Origin: Bacillus sp. FJAT-42315
GTDB taxonomy: Bacteria; Bacillota; Bacilli; Bacillales; Domibacillaceae
DNA: 64,000 nt
Direction of reading: 5' to 3'
Assembly (NCBI RefSeq): GCF_002797375.1
Contig: NZ_KZ454941.1
Location: 2,372,667 to 2,436,666, forward strand
The position numbers and the translations under genes were made by a program. Shown here in pieces: positions 27,691 through 36,015 of this stretch. The notes beneath the pieces are model-generated. The model was not told the origin of the DNA and made no database searches. It saw only the letters and a program-made list of their open reading frames with translations. Positions within the stretch are counted from its first letter, which is position 1. Every line of letters starts with the position of its first letter.

Positions 27691-27693
27691 ATT

Positions 27694-27755
27694 AACGCGC
27701 TGGACAAGCGCCTTTCGCTTTTCTTGTCTAGCTGCAGGCGCTAGCGCGTACGCTG
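27694..27755. repeat. GC-rich inverted-repeat element, probably a dispersed Bacillaceae repeat
   Basis: Outer arms ACGCGCT (27695-27701) and AGCGCGT (27743-27749) enclose GACAAG...CTTGTC and the segment CTAGCTGCAGGCGCTAGCG. Its composition is far more GC-rich than the flanks. The GACAAGCGCC...CTTGTCTAGCTGC wording resembles a short intergenic repeat I recall from several Bacillaceae genomes. Only one copy lies in this window. Confidence 0.45.
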
Positions 27756-27761
27756 ATTTTT

Positions 27762-29429
27762 TTATACTTCCATGATAATTGGTAGGATCATTGGGCGGCG
27801 TTTTGTTTTTTCAAATAGAAAGGCGTTAAGTTGATCTCTAACGTCTTGTTTAATGCTTGACCATTCAAATGATTCTCCGGCCATATTTTTTTCAACGATA
27901 TCAGTAATTAATTGTGTCGATTGTTCCATTAGCTTTTCCGATTCTCTCACATAAACGAATCCACGTGAAATAATTTCAGGGCCAGAAACAATTCGCTTTT
28001 CTTTTTTGCTTAATGTAATAACAACAATAAATATCCCATCTTGAGACAGTAGCTTTCGATCGCGTAACACGATGTTACCGACATCTCCTACGCCAATTCC
28101 ATCAATTAGTACATTTCCTGCAGGTACTTTTGAGGTTACGCGCAGCTTGTCACTTTTGTATTCAATGACATCGCCTTTCTCCGGGATGACAATGTGATCT
28201 AAAGACATACCAACCTGAACAGCGAGCTTCGCATGAGCTTTCAACATGCGATATTCTCCTTGAACCGGCACGAAGTATCTTGGCTTCATTAAGTTCAACA
28301 TAAATTTCAAATCTTCTTGGAAGCCATGACCAGACACATGCACTTTTCGCTTACCAGTAAGAACGTTGGCACCTGAGCGATACAAAAGGTCTACCGTTTT
28401 AGCAAGCAATAATTCTAACCCTGGTGAAGGAGTAGCTGTAATTAATACGGAATCACCTTGTTTAATTTTGACTAATTTATTCGTCCCTTTTGCCATTTTT
28501 TGCAATGCTTCAATCGGTTCTCCTTGCACACCCGTCGTTAAAATGACAATTTTCTGGTCTGGGTATTCAGAAATTTCTTGTAGGCTAATGAGAATATCTT
28601 CCTGGACGTTTAAATAGCCGAGTTTAATCGCTATATCGTTCACGCGCTGCATGCTTTTGCCGCTAACAGCCACTTTTCTGCCGTTCTGATAAGCTGCATC
28701 AAATACTTGCTGAATACGAGCAATGTTTGACGCAAAGGAAGCGACAATAATTCGACCTTTAGCTGAATGAAAGGCATCTGACAATTGATTCGCAATGACC
28801 GCTTCAGAAGTGGTGTGCCCTGGTCTTTCCGCTTCTGTTGAATCAGATAGCAACATAAACACGCCATTGTGACCGAGCTGGGCCATCTTGCCAATATCAG
28901 GTTCATACAGCCCTTTAGCTGCTTGATCAAACTTAAATTCACCAGTGTGAACGATCGCTCCTTCTGACGTATGAATCGCCACCCCTAATGAATCTGGAAT
29001 GCTATGCGTCGTTCTAAAAAATGTGACATCGACCCCATTAAAACGCAAGCGAGAGTCAGAATGAACAGTATAATATTTAACCTCTTCTTTGACATTCTCT
29101 TCACGAAGTCTCATTTTTGCTAAAGCAAGTGTTAGCTTACTTCCATATACGGGCGCTTTAATTTTCTTTAAAATATATCCTAAAGCCCCGATCGCATCTT
29201 CATGCCCGTGCGTTAGGAAAATTCCCTTTACCCGCTCTTTATTTTCCACTAAATATGTAATGTCTGGAATAACAATATCAATTCCAAGCATTTCATTTTC
29301 AGGGAACATTAAACCAGTATCTACTACGAAAATTTCTTGGTCCACTTCAATGACCGTCATATTCTTTCCAATTTCTCCGACTCCACCAAGTGGAATAACT
29401 TTAATTATTTCATTTTTTCTCTTACCCAA
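27762..29429 (-). CDS. rnjB: Ribonuclease J2
   Basis: A 555-residue beta-CASP metallo-beta-lactamase RNase, partner of RNase J1 in 5'-3' RNA decay and rRNA maturation. The lactamase part has TGLMFPENEMLG and FLTHGHEDAIGAL, and the beta-CASP part has SDSTEAERPGHT and VHVSGHGFQEDL. In the canonical HxHxDH signature the last His is Ala (HGHEDA), which fits the weakly active J2 paralogue rather than J1. The location between dapA and tepA also matches rnjB. The GGAGG Shine-Dalgarno is clear. Confidence 0.93.
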   Translation of the reverse strand: MGKRKNEIIKVIPLGGVGEIGKNMTVIEVDQEIFVVDTGLMFPENEMLGIDIVIPDITYLVENKERVKGIFLTHGHEDAIGALGYILKKIKAPVYGSKLTLALAKMRLREENVKEEVKYYTVHSDSRLRFNGVDVTFFRTTHSIPDSLGVAIHTSEGAIVHTGEFKFDQAAKGLYEPDIGKMAQLGHNGVFMLLSDSTEAERPGHTTSEAVIANQLSDAFHSAKGRIIVASFASNIARIQQVFDAAYQNGRKVAVSGKSMQRVNDIAIKLGYLNVQEDILISLQEISEYPDQKIVILTTGVQGEPIEALQKMAKGTNKLVKIKQGDSVLITATPSPGLELLLAKTVDLLYRSGANVLTGKRKVHVSGHGFQEDLKFMLNLMKPRYFVPVQGEYRMLKAHAKLAVQVGMSLDHIVIPEKGDVIEYKSDKLRVTSKVPAGNVLIDGIGVGDVGNIVLRDRKLLSQDGIFIVVITLSKKEKRIVSGPEIISRGFVYVRESEKLMEQSTQLITDIVEKNMAGESFEWSSIKQDVRDQLNAFLFEKTKRRPMILPIIMEV

Positions 29430-29583
29430 TGTATTTTTCCTCCTATATAAAGACCAGCCCGTCCCATACCATTGTTCTTATTATAATAGATGAAGGAAAG
29501 TAAAGCCAATACAATCTTTTCATCATTTTCAGATTGCTCACTCTGTTAAAAAAGAGCATCGATATAATCAATGGTTTAACGCA

Positions 29584-29622
29584 TAAAAAAACTGTCCAGC
29601 TAAGCTAAGCTCAACCGGACAG
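29584..29622 (-). terminator. Intrinsic terminator after dapA
   Basis: CTGTCCGG...CCGGACAG-type arms with an inner AGCT-rich stem; the minus strand ends CAGTTTTTTT. Confidence 0.85.
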
Positions 29623-29636
29623 AGTACTAACGTAAC

Positions 29637-30500
29637 TTATAACAATTTCATTAAATCCGCTCTTTCAGCTTCTGAAAGAGGAACAAGTGGTAATCGTACA
29701 CTTCCCATATCCATTCCCTTTAATTGCAAAGCGGTTTTAACTGGGACTGGACTTGGAGCAGCAAACAATCCTCTAATAACAGGCAACAACTGCTGATGAA
29801 TTTTAGCCGCTTCTTGGTGTTTGCCTTCTAAAAAGTAGGAAACCATTTGTTGCATTTCATTACCAACAATATGAGAAGCAACGGAAACGACACCATCTCC
29901 CCCAACAGAAAGAACAGGAAGTGTCAAACCATCATCTCCACTATAAACGAGAAAATCATCTGCTGTTCCTGCAATAATCTCAGTCATTGCATCGATGTTT
30001 CCACTCGCTTCTTTCGCCGCTACGATATTCGCTATTTTTGATAGTCTAATCGTTGTGTCTGGAGTGATATTGACGCTAGCACGACCAGGGATATTATAGA
30101 TCATCACTGGTAATGAAGTCGATTCAGCAATTGTTTTAAAGTGCTGATAAAGACCTTCTTGATTTGGCTTGTTATAGTAAGGAGCGACGAGCATAATCGC
30201 ATCTACTCCTGCCTCCTCGGCCTTTTTCGTTAATTCAATCGACTGCTTCGTATTATTGCTCCCTGTTCCTGCAATGACCGGAACTCGTCCGGCTACCGCT
30301 TCAACCGTATGGCGAAACAAAGCAACTTTTTCTTCCGCAGTCAAGGTTGGAGATTCTCCTGTCGTTCCAGCAACAACAAGAGAATCCGTCCCATTGTTAA
30401 TTAAATGGTTCACAAGCTGGGTTATTTTCTCAAAATCGATATTTCCTTTTGAATCAAAAGGTGTCACCATGGCAGTGGACACCCGTCCGAATGAAACCAT
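29637..30500 (-). CDS. dapA: 4-hydroxy-tetrahydrodipicolinate synthase
   Basis: A 287-residue class I aldolase that condenses aspartate semialdehyde with pyruvate, the first step of the DAP/lysine/dipicolinate branch. It has GTTGESPTL near 45-53, PYYNKPNQEGLYQHF with the catalytic Tyr region, MIYNIPGRA, and the Schiff-base Lys in VAAKEASGNIDAM. It is the last gene of asd-dapG-dapA and is followed by a strong terminator. The ATG is preceded by GGGGAGG. Confidence 0.97.
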   Translation of the reverse strand: MVSFGRVSTAMVTPFDSKGNIDFEKITQLVNHLINNGTDSLVVAGTTGESPTLTAEEKVALFRHTVEAVAGRVPVIAGTGSNNTKQSIELTKKAEEAGVDAIMLVAPYYNKPNQEGLYQHFKTIAESTSLPVMIYNIPGRASVNITPDTTIRLSKIANIVAAKEASGNIDAMTEIIAGTADDFLVYSGDDGLTLPVLSVGGDGVVSVASHIVGNEMQQMVSYFLEGKHQEAAKIHQQLLPVIRGLFAAPSPVPVKTALQLKGMDMGSVRLPLVPLSEAERADLMKLL

Positions 30501-30522
30501 ACTGATTCCTCCCCTGTCAAAC

Positions 30523-31764
30523 TTATTTCTTCATTTCATATTCACTGTGGTCTTCATGTAATTCAAACGCATCGTGTAAAGCATTGACCGCTGTGACGAG
30601 TTCTTCATTTTTCACGAGCACCCATATCGTTGTGTGACTATCAGCTGATTGCAAGATTCTCACATTTTTTTCAGCAAGAGCCTGAACAATTTTCGATGTC
30701 ACTCCTGGCACACCTGTCATTCCAGCGCCTACAACCGATACTTTGGCACAGTCTCTCTCAACGTCAGGGGCATACCCCATCTCTTTTAATACTTGCTCTG
30801 CTCGGTCAGCTGTATTGCCTGTTACGGTATAAACAACACCTGTTGGAGAAATATTGATAAAGTCTACACTAATTTTCTCTTGAGCCATCGCTTTAAATAC
30901 TTCAGCCTGTAAATTGTATTGATCTTTTTTTGCCTGTACTTTAATTTGGGCAACGTCAGCTACATGAGCAATTCCCGTCACTAGTCGTTCTCTAATGTCA
31001 GAACCTTGACTTTGCTTGGATATCGACGTAACAAGCGTCCCTAAACCGTCAGAGTTAGTCGAACGGATACGCACAGGAACCTTCGCTTGCATCGCTATTT
31101 CGACCGCTCGAGGATGAATCACTTTCGCTCCTTGGTAAGCCATATTGCAAACCTCATTATATGTGACGACAGATAGAGGTCTCGCTTTATCAGCCACCCG
31201 AGGGTCAGCTGTCATAATCCCTTCTACATCAGTAAAAATATCAATCCAGTCAGCGCTAAGAGCAGATCCTAAAGCAGCCGCAGACGTATCACTACCTCCT
31301 CGACCAAGCGTTGTAACATCGCCTTGCGCATTCGCTCCTTGGAAGCCAGCAACAACAACGACGTCATGCGCTTCTAGCTCTTTACGAACTCGCGAGCATT
31401 TCATCTCTAGGATCTTCGCGCTTGTGTGCTCACTATTTGTGACAAAACCAGCCTGTGCTCCAGTTAATGCGCAAGCAGAAATACCACTATCAAGCAACAT
31501 ATTCGTAAACACAAGACTTGAAATGACTTCACCGCAAGAAAGAAGCAAATCTTGCTCTCTTGCTGATAGCTTCATATCTTGCCCGTTAGCTAAAGATAAA
31601 AGAGTATCCGTCGCATAAGGTTCCCCTTTTCGTCCCATAGCGGAAACGACCACGACGACTTTATATCCTTCTTTCATCGCTTTTTCAATGTGACGTTTAG
31701 CATTTTGACGCGTTTTTTCATCGCGCACAGATGTACCGCCAAATTTTTGAATGATAATTTTCAC
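30523..31764 (-). CDS. dapG: Aspartokinase I (DapG)
   Basis: A 413-residue aspartate kinase that phosphorylates aspartate at the head of the pathway. B. subtilis DapG is the diaminopimelate-inhibited isozyme. It has the kinase motif IIIQKFGGTSV at the N-terminus, VVVVSAMGR, the LGRGGSDTSA active site, and two C-terminal ACT domains (NISPTGVVYTVTG; VSVVGAGMTGVPGVTSK). The start is GTG at 31764, 7 nt after AGAGGTG; the upstream six-codon extension (MQRCKT) is not family sequence. It lies between asd and dapA. Confidence 0.94.
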   Translation of the reverse strand: MKIIIQKFGGTSVRDEKTRQNAKRHIEKAMKEGYKVVVVVSAMGRKGEPYATDTLLSLANGQDMKLSAREQDLLLSCGEVISSLVFTNMLLDSGISACALTGAQAGFVTNSEHTSAKILEMKCSRVRKELEAHDVVVVAGFQGANAQGDVTTLGRGGSDTSAAALGSALSADWIDIFTDVEGIMTADPRVADKARPLSVVTYNEVCNMAYQGAKVIHPRAVEIAMQAKVPVRIRSTNSDGLGTLVTSISKQSQGSDIRERLVTGIAHVADVAQIKVQAKKDQYNLQAEVFKAMAQEKISVDFINISPTGVVYTVTGNTADRAEQVLKEMGYAPDVERDCAKVSVVGAGMTGVPGVTSKIVQALAEKNVRILQSADSHTTIWVLVKNEELVTAVNALHDAFELHEDHSEYEMKK

Positions 31765-31808
31765 TGTTTTACACCTCTGCATTTCCTCGGTGAGAATTCA
31801 TCTATTAA

Positions 31809-32861
31809 TTATTTCGCTTCAACTAGACCCATTTCGACTAAAGTTTCAGCAATTTGAACAGAATTCCAAGCTGCACCTTTTAATAAGTTATCAGATACAA
31901 CCCACATATGGAAGCCTGTATCTTCATCTAGGTCTTTTCTAATCCGTCCAACGAATACGTCGATTTTGCCAACGCAATCAGCTGGCATTGGATACACTTG
32001 CTCCGCAGGATTGTCTTCTAATACGATTCCAGGTGCATCCTTTAATTTCGCTTGAACATCTGCCGTTGTAACACCCGCTGCTTCCACTTCAAAGTATAAA
32101 GACTCAGAGTGCCCTGTGGCAATTGGAAGACGCACACAAGTAGCTGCTACTTTTAATTCCGGCATATGCATAATTTTCTTCGTTTCATTAATCATTTTCA
32201 TTTCTTCAAATGTAAATCCATTATCCTCGAATTTATCAATTTGAGGAATCGCATTAAACGCAATTTGATAATGCTTTTTATCGCCACCTACAGGAAGAAT
32301 TTCGGGTTGGAAATCTTGCCCTTCAATGATTGCTTTTGTTTGATCATTTAATTCTTGAACGGCTTTTGCACCTGCTCCTGATACAGCTTGGTAAGTAGAT
32401 ACTAATACTTTTTTCAAGCCGTATGCTTGACGTAGCGGTTCAAGTGCCGCCACCATTTGAATCGTCGAGCAGTTCGGATTAGCAATGATGCCTTTATGCT
32501 GTCTTAAATCTTCTTTATTCACTTCAGGAACAACAAGTGGCACTTCAGGGTCCATTCTAAATGCACTCGTATTGTCAATAACAATAGCACCGCGCTTTGC
32601 CGCCTCTGGAGCTAATTCTTTAGAAATACTTCCACCTGCGCTGAAAAGAGCGATATCCACACCTTCAAAGCTTTCAGGCTTCGCTTCCTGTACGATCACT
32701 TCTTCGCCTTTAAATGAAATTGCTTTTCCAGCTGAACGCGCTGAAGATAGCAATGTAAGCTCACGAATTGGAAAATCTCTGTCCGCTAACGTTTCTAACA
32801 TTTGTTGTCCTACTGCACCTGTTGCACCTACTACTGCTACATGAAATCCTTGATTACTCAT
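31809..32861 (-). CDS. asd: Aspartate-semialdehyde dehydrogenase
   Basis: A 350-residue NADPH-dependent enzyme that reduces aspartyl phosphate to the semialdehyde shared by lysine, methionine, threonine and dipicolinate synthesis. It has the nucleotide motif VVGATGAVGQQM (10-21), the catalytic Cys in IIANPNCSTIQM, and active-site ATCVRLPIATGHSES. The ATG follows AAAGGGGAAG. It heads asd-dapG-dapA, directly downstream of the dipicolinate synthase genes. Confidence 0.96.
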   Translation of the reverse strand: MSNQGFHVAVVGATGAVGQQMLETLADRDFPIRELTLLSSARSAGKAISFKGEEVIVQEAKPESFEGVDIALFSAGGSISKELAPEAAKRGAIVIDNTSAFRMDPEVPLVVPEVNKEDLRQHKGIIANPNCSTIQMVAALEPLRQAYGLKKVLVSTYQAVSGAGAKAVQELNDQTKAIIEGQDFQPEILPVGGDKKHYQIAFNAIPQIDKFEDNGFTFEEMKMINETKKIMHMPELKVAATCVRLPIATGHSESLYFEVEAAGVTTADVQAKLKDAPGIVLEDNPAEQVYPMPADCVGKIDVFVGRIRKDLDEDTGFHMWVVSDNLLKGAAWNSVQIAETLVEMGLVEAK

Positions 32862-33023
32862 TTTTCTTCCCCTTTCCCTAGACCAAAGTACTCGTGTATA
32901 TGTAACACGTTTTCTAATAATAAAAAATAGTAAAAAAAATGTAACAACACTTTTTAATAGCTATTATTTTAACACATTAAAGTTTGAAAAGCAGAAGAAA
33001 ATATTCAGTTATTTAAAAAAGAG

Positions 33024-33050
33024 AAAAAGGGAAGGTTAATTCCCATCCCT
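33024..33050 (-). terminator. Terminator at the end of dpaB
   Basis: AGGGA-GG/CC-TCCCT hairpin with one T-T mismatch, overlapping the last codons of dpaB. The minus strand then runs TTTTTCTCTTTTTT. Confidence 0.6.
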
Positions 33051-33635
33051 AAATCGTTCAATAATAACAGGTTGAAGCTGTTTGCCTAGTAAAGCGGCAT
33101 CAATCGTTTCGATTAAACTATCCATCCGCGCCACCATGGAGTTCGGCTTCTTCACTGGATCATCTTGACCAAATGGAACAAAATAAATATGTTTCACAGG
33201 CATTAACCTCATAATATTCATTCCATTTAATCCAAGAGCATCATTTGTCGATATCCCAAGAATAACTGGTTTATGATTACGAAGTGTTGCTTTCGCTGCC
33301 ATTAATACAGGGGAATCCGTCATGGCATTGGCTAATTTGCTAAGAGAATTACCGGTAATCGGGGCAATGACCATGCAATCTAGGGGAATTTTTGGTCCAA
33401 GGGGTTCTGCTTCTACGATGGAATCAATGACTGTAGTGTTTGTTACTTTTTCAATTTTCTCGACCCATTCTCCCGCTTCTCCAAACCGGGTTCCCGTTCC
33501 TTTGACTGTTCCTGTGACTACTGGAACGACTTCCGCTCCGAGTTGAACTAATTTTTCAATCTGAGGGAAAATTTCGCTGTACGTACAATGCGAGCCGGTA
33601 ATACCAAAACCAATTCGTCGTCCTTTTAAAGTCAT
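33036..33635 (-). CDS. dpaB: Dipicolinate synthase subunit B (SpoVFB)
   Basis: A 199-residue flavoprotein-like subunit that with DpaA makes dipicolinic acid for the spore core. The fold is of the UbiX/flavoprotein type: GRRIGFGITGSHCTY at the N-terminus, VVTGTVKGTGTRFG, IPLDCMVIAPITGNSLSKLANAM and LMAAKATLRNHKPVILGIS. It follows dpaA by 15 nt, and AAGGGGAG precedes the ATG. It is expected to be expressed in the mother cell from the sigma-K promoter upstream of dpaA. Confidence 0.95.
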   Translation of the reverse strand: MTLKGRRIGFGITGSHCTYSEIFPQIEKLVQLGAEVVPVVTGTVKGTGTRFGEAGEWVEKIEKVTNTTVIDSIVEAEPLGPKIPLDCMVIAPITGNSLSKLANAMTDSPVLMAAKATLRNHKPVILGISTNDALGLNGMNIMRLMPVKHIYFVPFGQDDPVKKPNSMVARMDSLIETIDAALLGKQLQPVIIERFRDGN

Positions 33636-33650
33636 GATCTTACTCCCCTT

Positions 33651-34535
33651 TCATTTTGTCGCATCATTCTTTAACAATTCCGCGAGCACGTTTGCCAATA
33701 TTTGCCCTGCTGTTTTCGGAGCAACAAGACCCGGAAGCCCAAGTGCTAAAATCGCCTTTATACCTCTTTTCTCTGCGTATCGAAAATCTGTTCCTCCTGG
33801 CTTTGAAGCGAGATCAATAATGAGTGTATGCGGTCGCATTTTAGCGATGGCAGACGCTGTCACAACTAAAGAAGGAACGGTGTTAATAATAATATCCGCC
33901 TGCTCCGCTACTGCTGCTAATTCATTCATTTTAAACGGCGTTAATCCTAGTTCAATCGCTCGCGCTAAATGTTCACTTCGTCTAGCCCCAAGCCAAACAT
34001 CCGCACCGAGATGTTTAAATGTTCTAGCTACCGTCATCCCTACACGCCCCATTCCAATCACAGCAACAGTTGATCCATGAATCGTGAAGTCGGTATGCTG
34101 AATTGCCATTAAAACCGTTCCTTCAGCTGTCGGGATCGAATTATAGATTGCTACATCATCTCGATCAAATAATCGGACCAGCTTTCTCCCTGCTTTTTCA
34201 GCCATATTTGTTAATAAAGGCGGACTAATACCAGTAAAAATGATGCAATGATTAGGTGTTCTATCAAAGATCTCTTTTGATAATCGTAAGTTACCATTTG
34301 AAAAGATCGTTTCCACTTCACCAGTCGCTTGCACCCCTGCCACAGGAAGGACAATCGCATCGATTTGTTCAAAAGGAATGTCTTCCATATTTTCTTTGAC
34401 CGCTCCAGTGAAGCTTTGCTCTAATTGATCAAATCCAGCTAAATAAATTTTCGCATCTAGTTCTGTTAACTTTCTAATGATTTCAAGTTGACGAGCATCT
34501 CCACCTAATACTGCGACTTGAAGCCCTGTCAGCAT
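33651..34535 (-). CDS. dpaA: Dipicolinate synthase subunit A (SpoVFA)
   Basis: A 294-residue NAD(P)-dependent subunit that converts the dapA product toward dipicolinate in the sporulating mother cell. The N-terminus MLTGLQVAVLGGDARQLEIIR and the Rossmann motif VAVIGMGRVGMTVARTF are diagnostic. The C-terminal part is GLPGLVAPKTAGQILANVL. The start is ATG at 34535, by agreement with the known SpoVFA N-terminus; the ten upstream codons are not family-like. A sigma-K promoter lies about 45 bp upstream. The gene normally between mlpA and dpaA (ymxH) is absent. Confidence 0.95.
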   Translation of the reverse strand: MLTGLQVAVLGGDARQLEIIRKLTELDAKIYLAGFDQLEQSFTGAVKENMEDIPFEQIDAIVLPVAGVQATGEVETIFSNGNLRLSKEIFDRTPNHCIIFTGISPPLLTNMAEKAGRKLVRLFDRDDVAIYNSIPTAEGTVLMAIQHTDFTIHGSTVAVIGMGRVGMTVARTFKHLGADVWLGARRSEHLARAIELGLTPFKMNELAAVAEQADIIINTVPSLVVTASAIAKMRPHTLIIDLASKPGGTDFRYAEKRGIKAILALGLPGLVAPKTAGQILANVLAELLKNDATK

Positions 34536-34578
34536 AACCTTCACCATCCTTTTTGTGTGTGGCACCGATTCACTTTTA

Positions 34579-34606
34579 TATTGTATGAAAAAGTTTTTTA
34601 TGGGTG
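34579..34606 (-). promoter_or_regulatory. Sigma-K promoter for dpaAB
   Basis: Minus strand: -35-like CACC at 34606-34603, about 15-bp spacer, and CATACAATA at 34587-34579, a full match to the CATAnnnTA sigma-K -10. The position fits mother-cell transcription of dipicolinate synthase. Confidence 0.72.
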
Positions 34607-34629
34607 AAATAAAATATGATTTTCAACAA

Positions 34630-34713
34630 CAAAAAAACTGCCCTACCAAAGAAATACCTAATGGATAAAGAGTGTAAATCCCTCTTTATACTAGATATCC
34701 TTGATAGGAGCAG
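34630..34713 (-). terminator. Long nested terminator after mlpA
   Basis: CTGCTCCTATCAA pairs with TTGGTAGGGCAG using G-U wobbles, with an inner AAAGAG/CTCTTT stem. The minus strand exits through seven T. Confidence 0.75.
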
Positions 34714-34723
34714 ATCATTTGAA

Positions 34724-35965
34724 TTACTTAATTATAGAAGTCGGCAGTTTTCCATCCGGGCTAATAAGCGCTGCAGAATAATCTTTAGTAAAAATGCGCT
34801 CAGACATGTTGTTAACCGAATCAAGTGTCACCCGATCAATTAAACTAACAATTTCATCTAAAGAACGATGCTTTCTTAATACGAGTTCATTTTTGCCGTT
34901 TCGGCTCATTCGGCTGTTTGTGCTCTCTAAACTAAGCATTAAGCTGCCTTTTAACTGTTCTTTACTGTTGTGTAGCTCCTTCGCTGTAATGCCCTCTTGT
35001 TTCAATGAGCTCAGTGTACTTTGAATCGTCTCAAATAACTGGTCGAGCTGTTTCGCTCCCGTCCCTCCATAAATCGTTACCAGTCCACTATCTTGAAAAG
35101 ACGAATGATAAGAAAAGACTGAATAAGCTAGTCCTCTTTGCTCACGAACTTCTTGGAACAAACGAGACGACATGCTACCTCCAACGATATTATTTAATAT
35201 AATAAGACTATAAATGTCTTCATTCCCTAAAGGAAGCCCTTGAAACCCTAAACATAAATGAGCTTGTTCCGTTTCTTTTTTTCTAGAAAGCTTATTGCAA
35301 TAAAATTCAGGTATCGTTTCGTTCGTTGGTCGGCTGCCACCTTCGTAGCTTCCAAACAATTCCTCCGCTTGTTTTACCAGCTCTTCGCTCACATTTCCCG
35401 CAATAGAGATGACTACCCGATCCGGCGTGTACATATCATGCATATATTGCTTTAATGTATCTCTCGTAAACGTTGACAACGTTTCTTCCGTTCCAAGAAT
35501 CGGATAACCGAGTGAATGGTTCTCATACACGGCACGGCTTAACAAGTCGTGCACAATGTCATCTGGTGTATCCTCATACATTTTAATTTCCTCTGCTACA
35601 ACATTCTTCTCTTTGTCCATCTCTTCTTGGTCAAATGCCGAATGAAAGAACATATCCGCAAGTGTCGATAACGCATAAGAAGCATGATTATCTAATACTT
35701 TCGCATAGTAACAAGTGTATTCTTTTGATGTGAATGCATTAACTTGCCCACCGATGCTATCAAAGCTTTCTGCAATTTCTTTCGCTGACTTTGTTTCTGT
35801 TCCTTTAAAAAACATATGTTCAAGAAAATGAGAAATCCCGTTATTTTCAGGCGTTTCATCTCTTGAACCTGTGGCGATCCAAATTCCAATCGCCGCGGAT
35901 CTAACAGTTGGAATTTCTTCCAATACGATTCTAACTCCATTGTTACAAGTGAATTTCTTTATCAA
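34724..35965 (-). CDS. mlpA: M16 zinc peptidase MlpA (YmxG)
   Basis: A 413-residue mitochondrial-processing-peptidase-like protease with an intact inverted zinc motif in ISHFLEHMFFKGTE and the later ligand region KEKNVVAEEIKMYEDTPDD. B. subtilis MlpA influences protease regulation and is cotranscribed near pnpA-ylxY. The start is TTG at 35965 (MIKKFTCNNG), 6 nt after AGGAGG. It lies 50 nt after ylxY and ends in a long terminator before dpaA. Confidence 0.93.
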   Translation of the reverse strand: MIKKFTCNNGVRIVLEEIPTVRSAAIGIWIATGSRDETPENNGISHFLEHMFFKGTETKSAKEIAESFDSIGGQVNAFTSKEYTCYYAKVLDNHASYALSTLADMFFHSAFDQEEMDKEKNVVAEEIKMYEDTPDDIVHDLLSRAVYENHSLGYPILGTEETLSTFTRDTLKQYMHDMYTPDRVVISIAGNVSEELVKQAEELFGSYEGGSRPTNETIPEFYCNKLSRKKETEQAHLCLGFQGLPLGNEDIYSLIILNNIVGGSMSSRLFQEVREQRGLAYSVFSYHSSFQDSGLVTIYGGTGAKQLDQLFETIQSTLSSLKQEGITAKELHNSKEQLKGSLMLSLESTNSRMSRNGKNELVLRKHRSLDEIVSLIDRVTLDSVNNMSERIFTKDYSAALISPDGKLPTSIIK

Positions 35966-36015
35966 TGTAATCCTCCTATTCTAGCTGCAGCCAAAAAGCA
36001 AATTCTATACTAGAT

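Noticed and set aside
31145-31618. 157-residue plus-strand frame
   Set aside because: Antisense to dapG; composition reflects codon shadow of the real gene.
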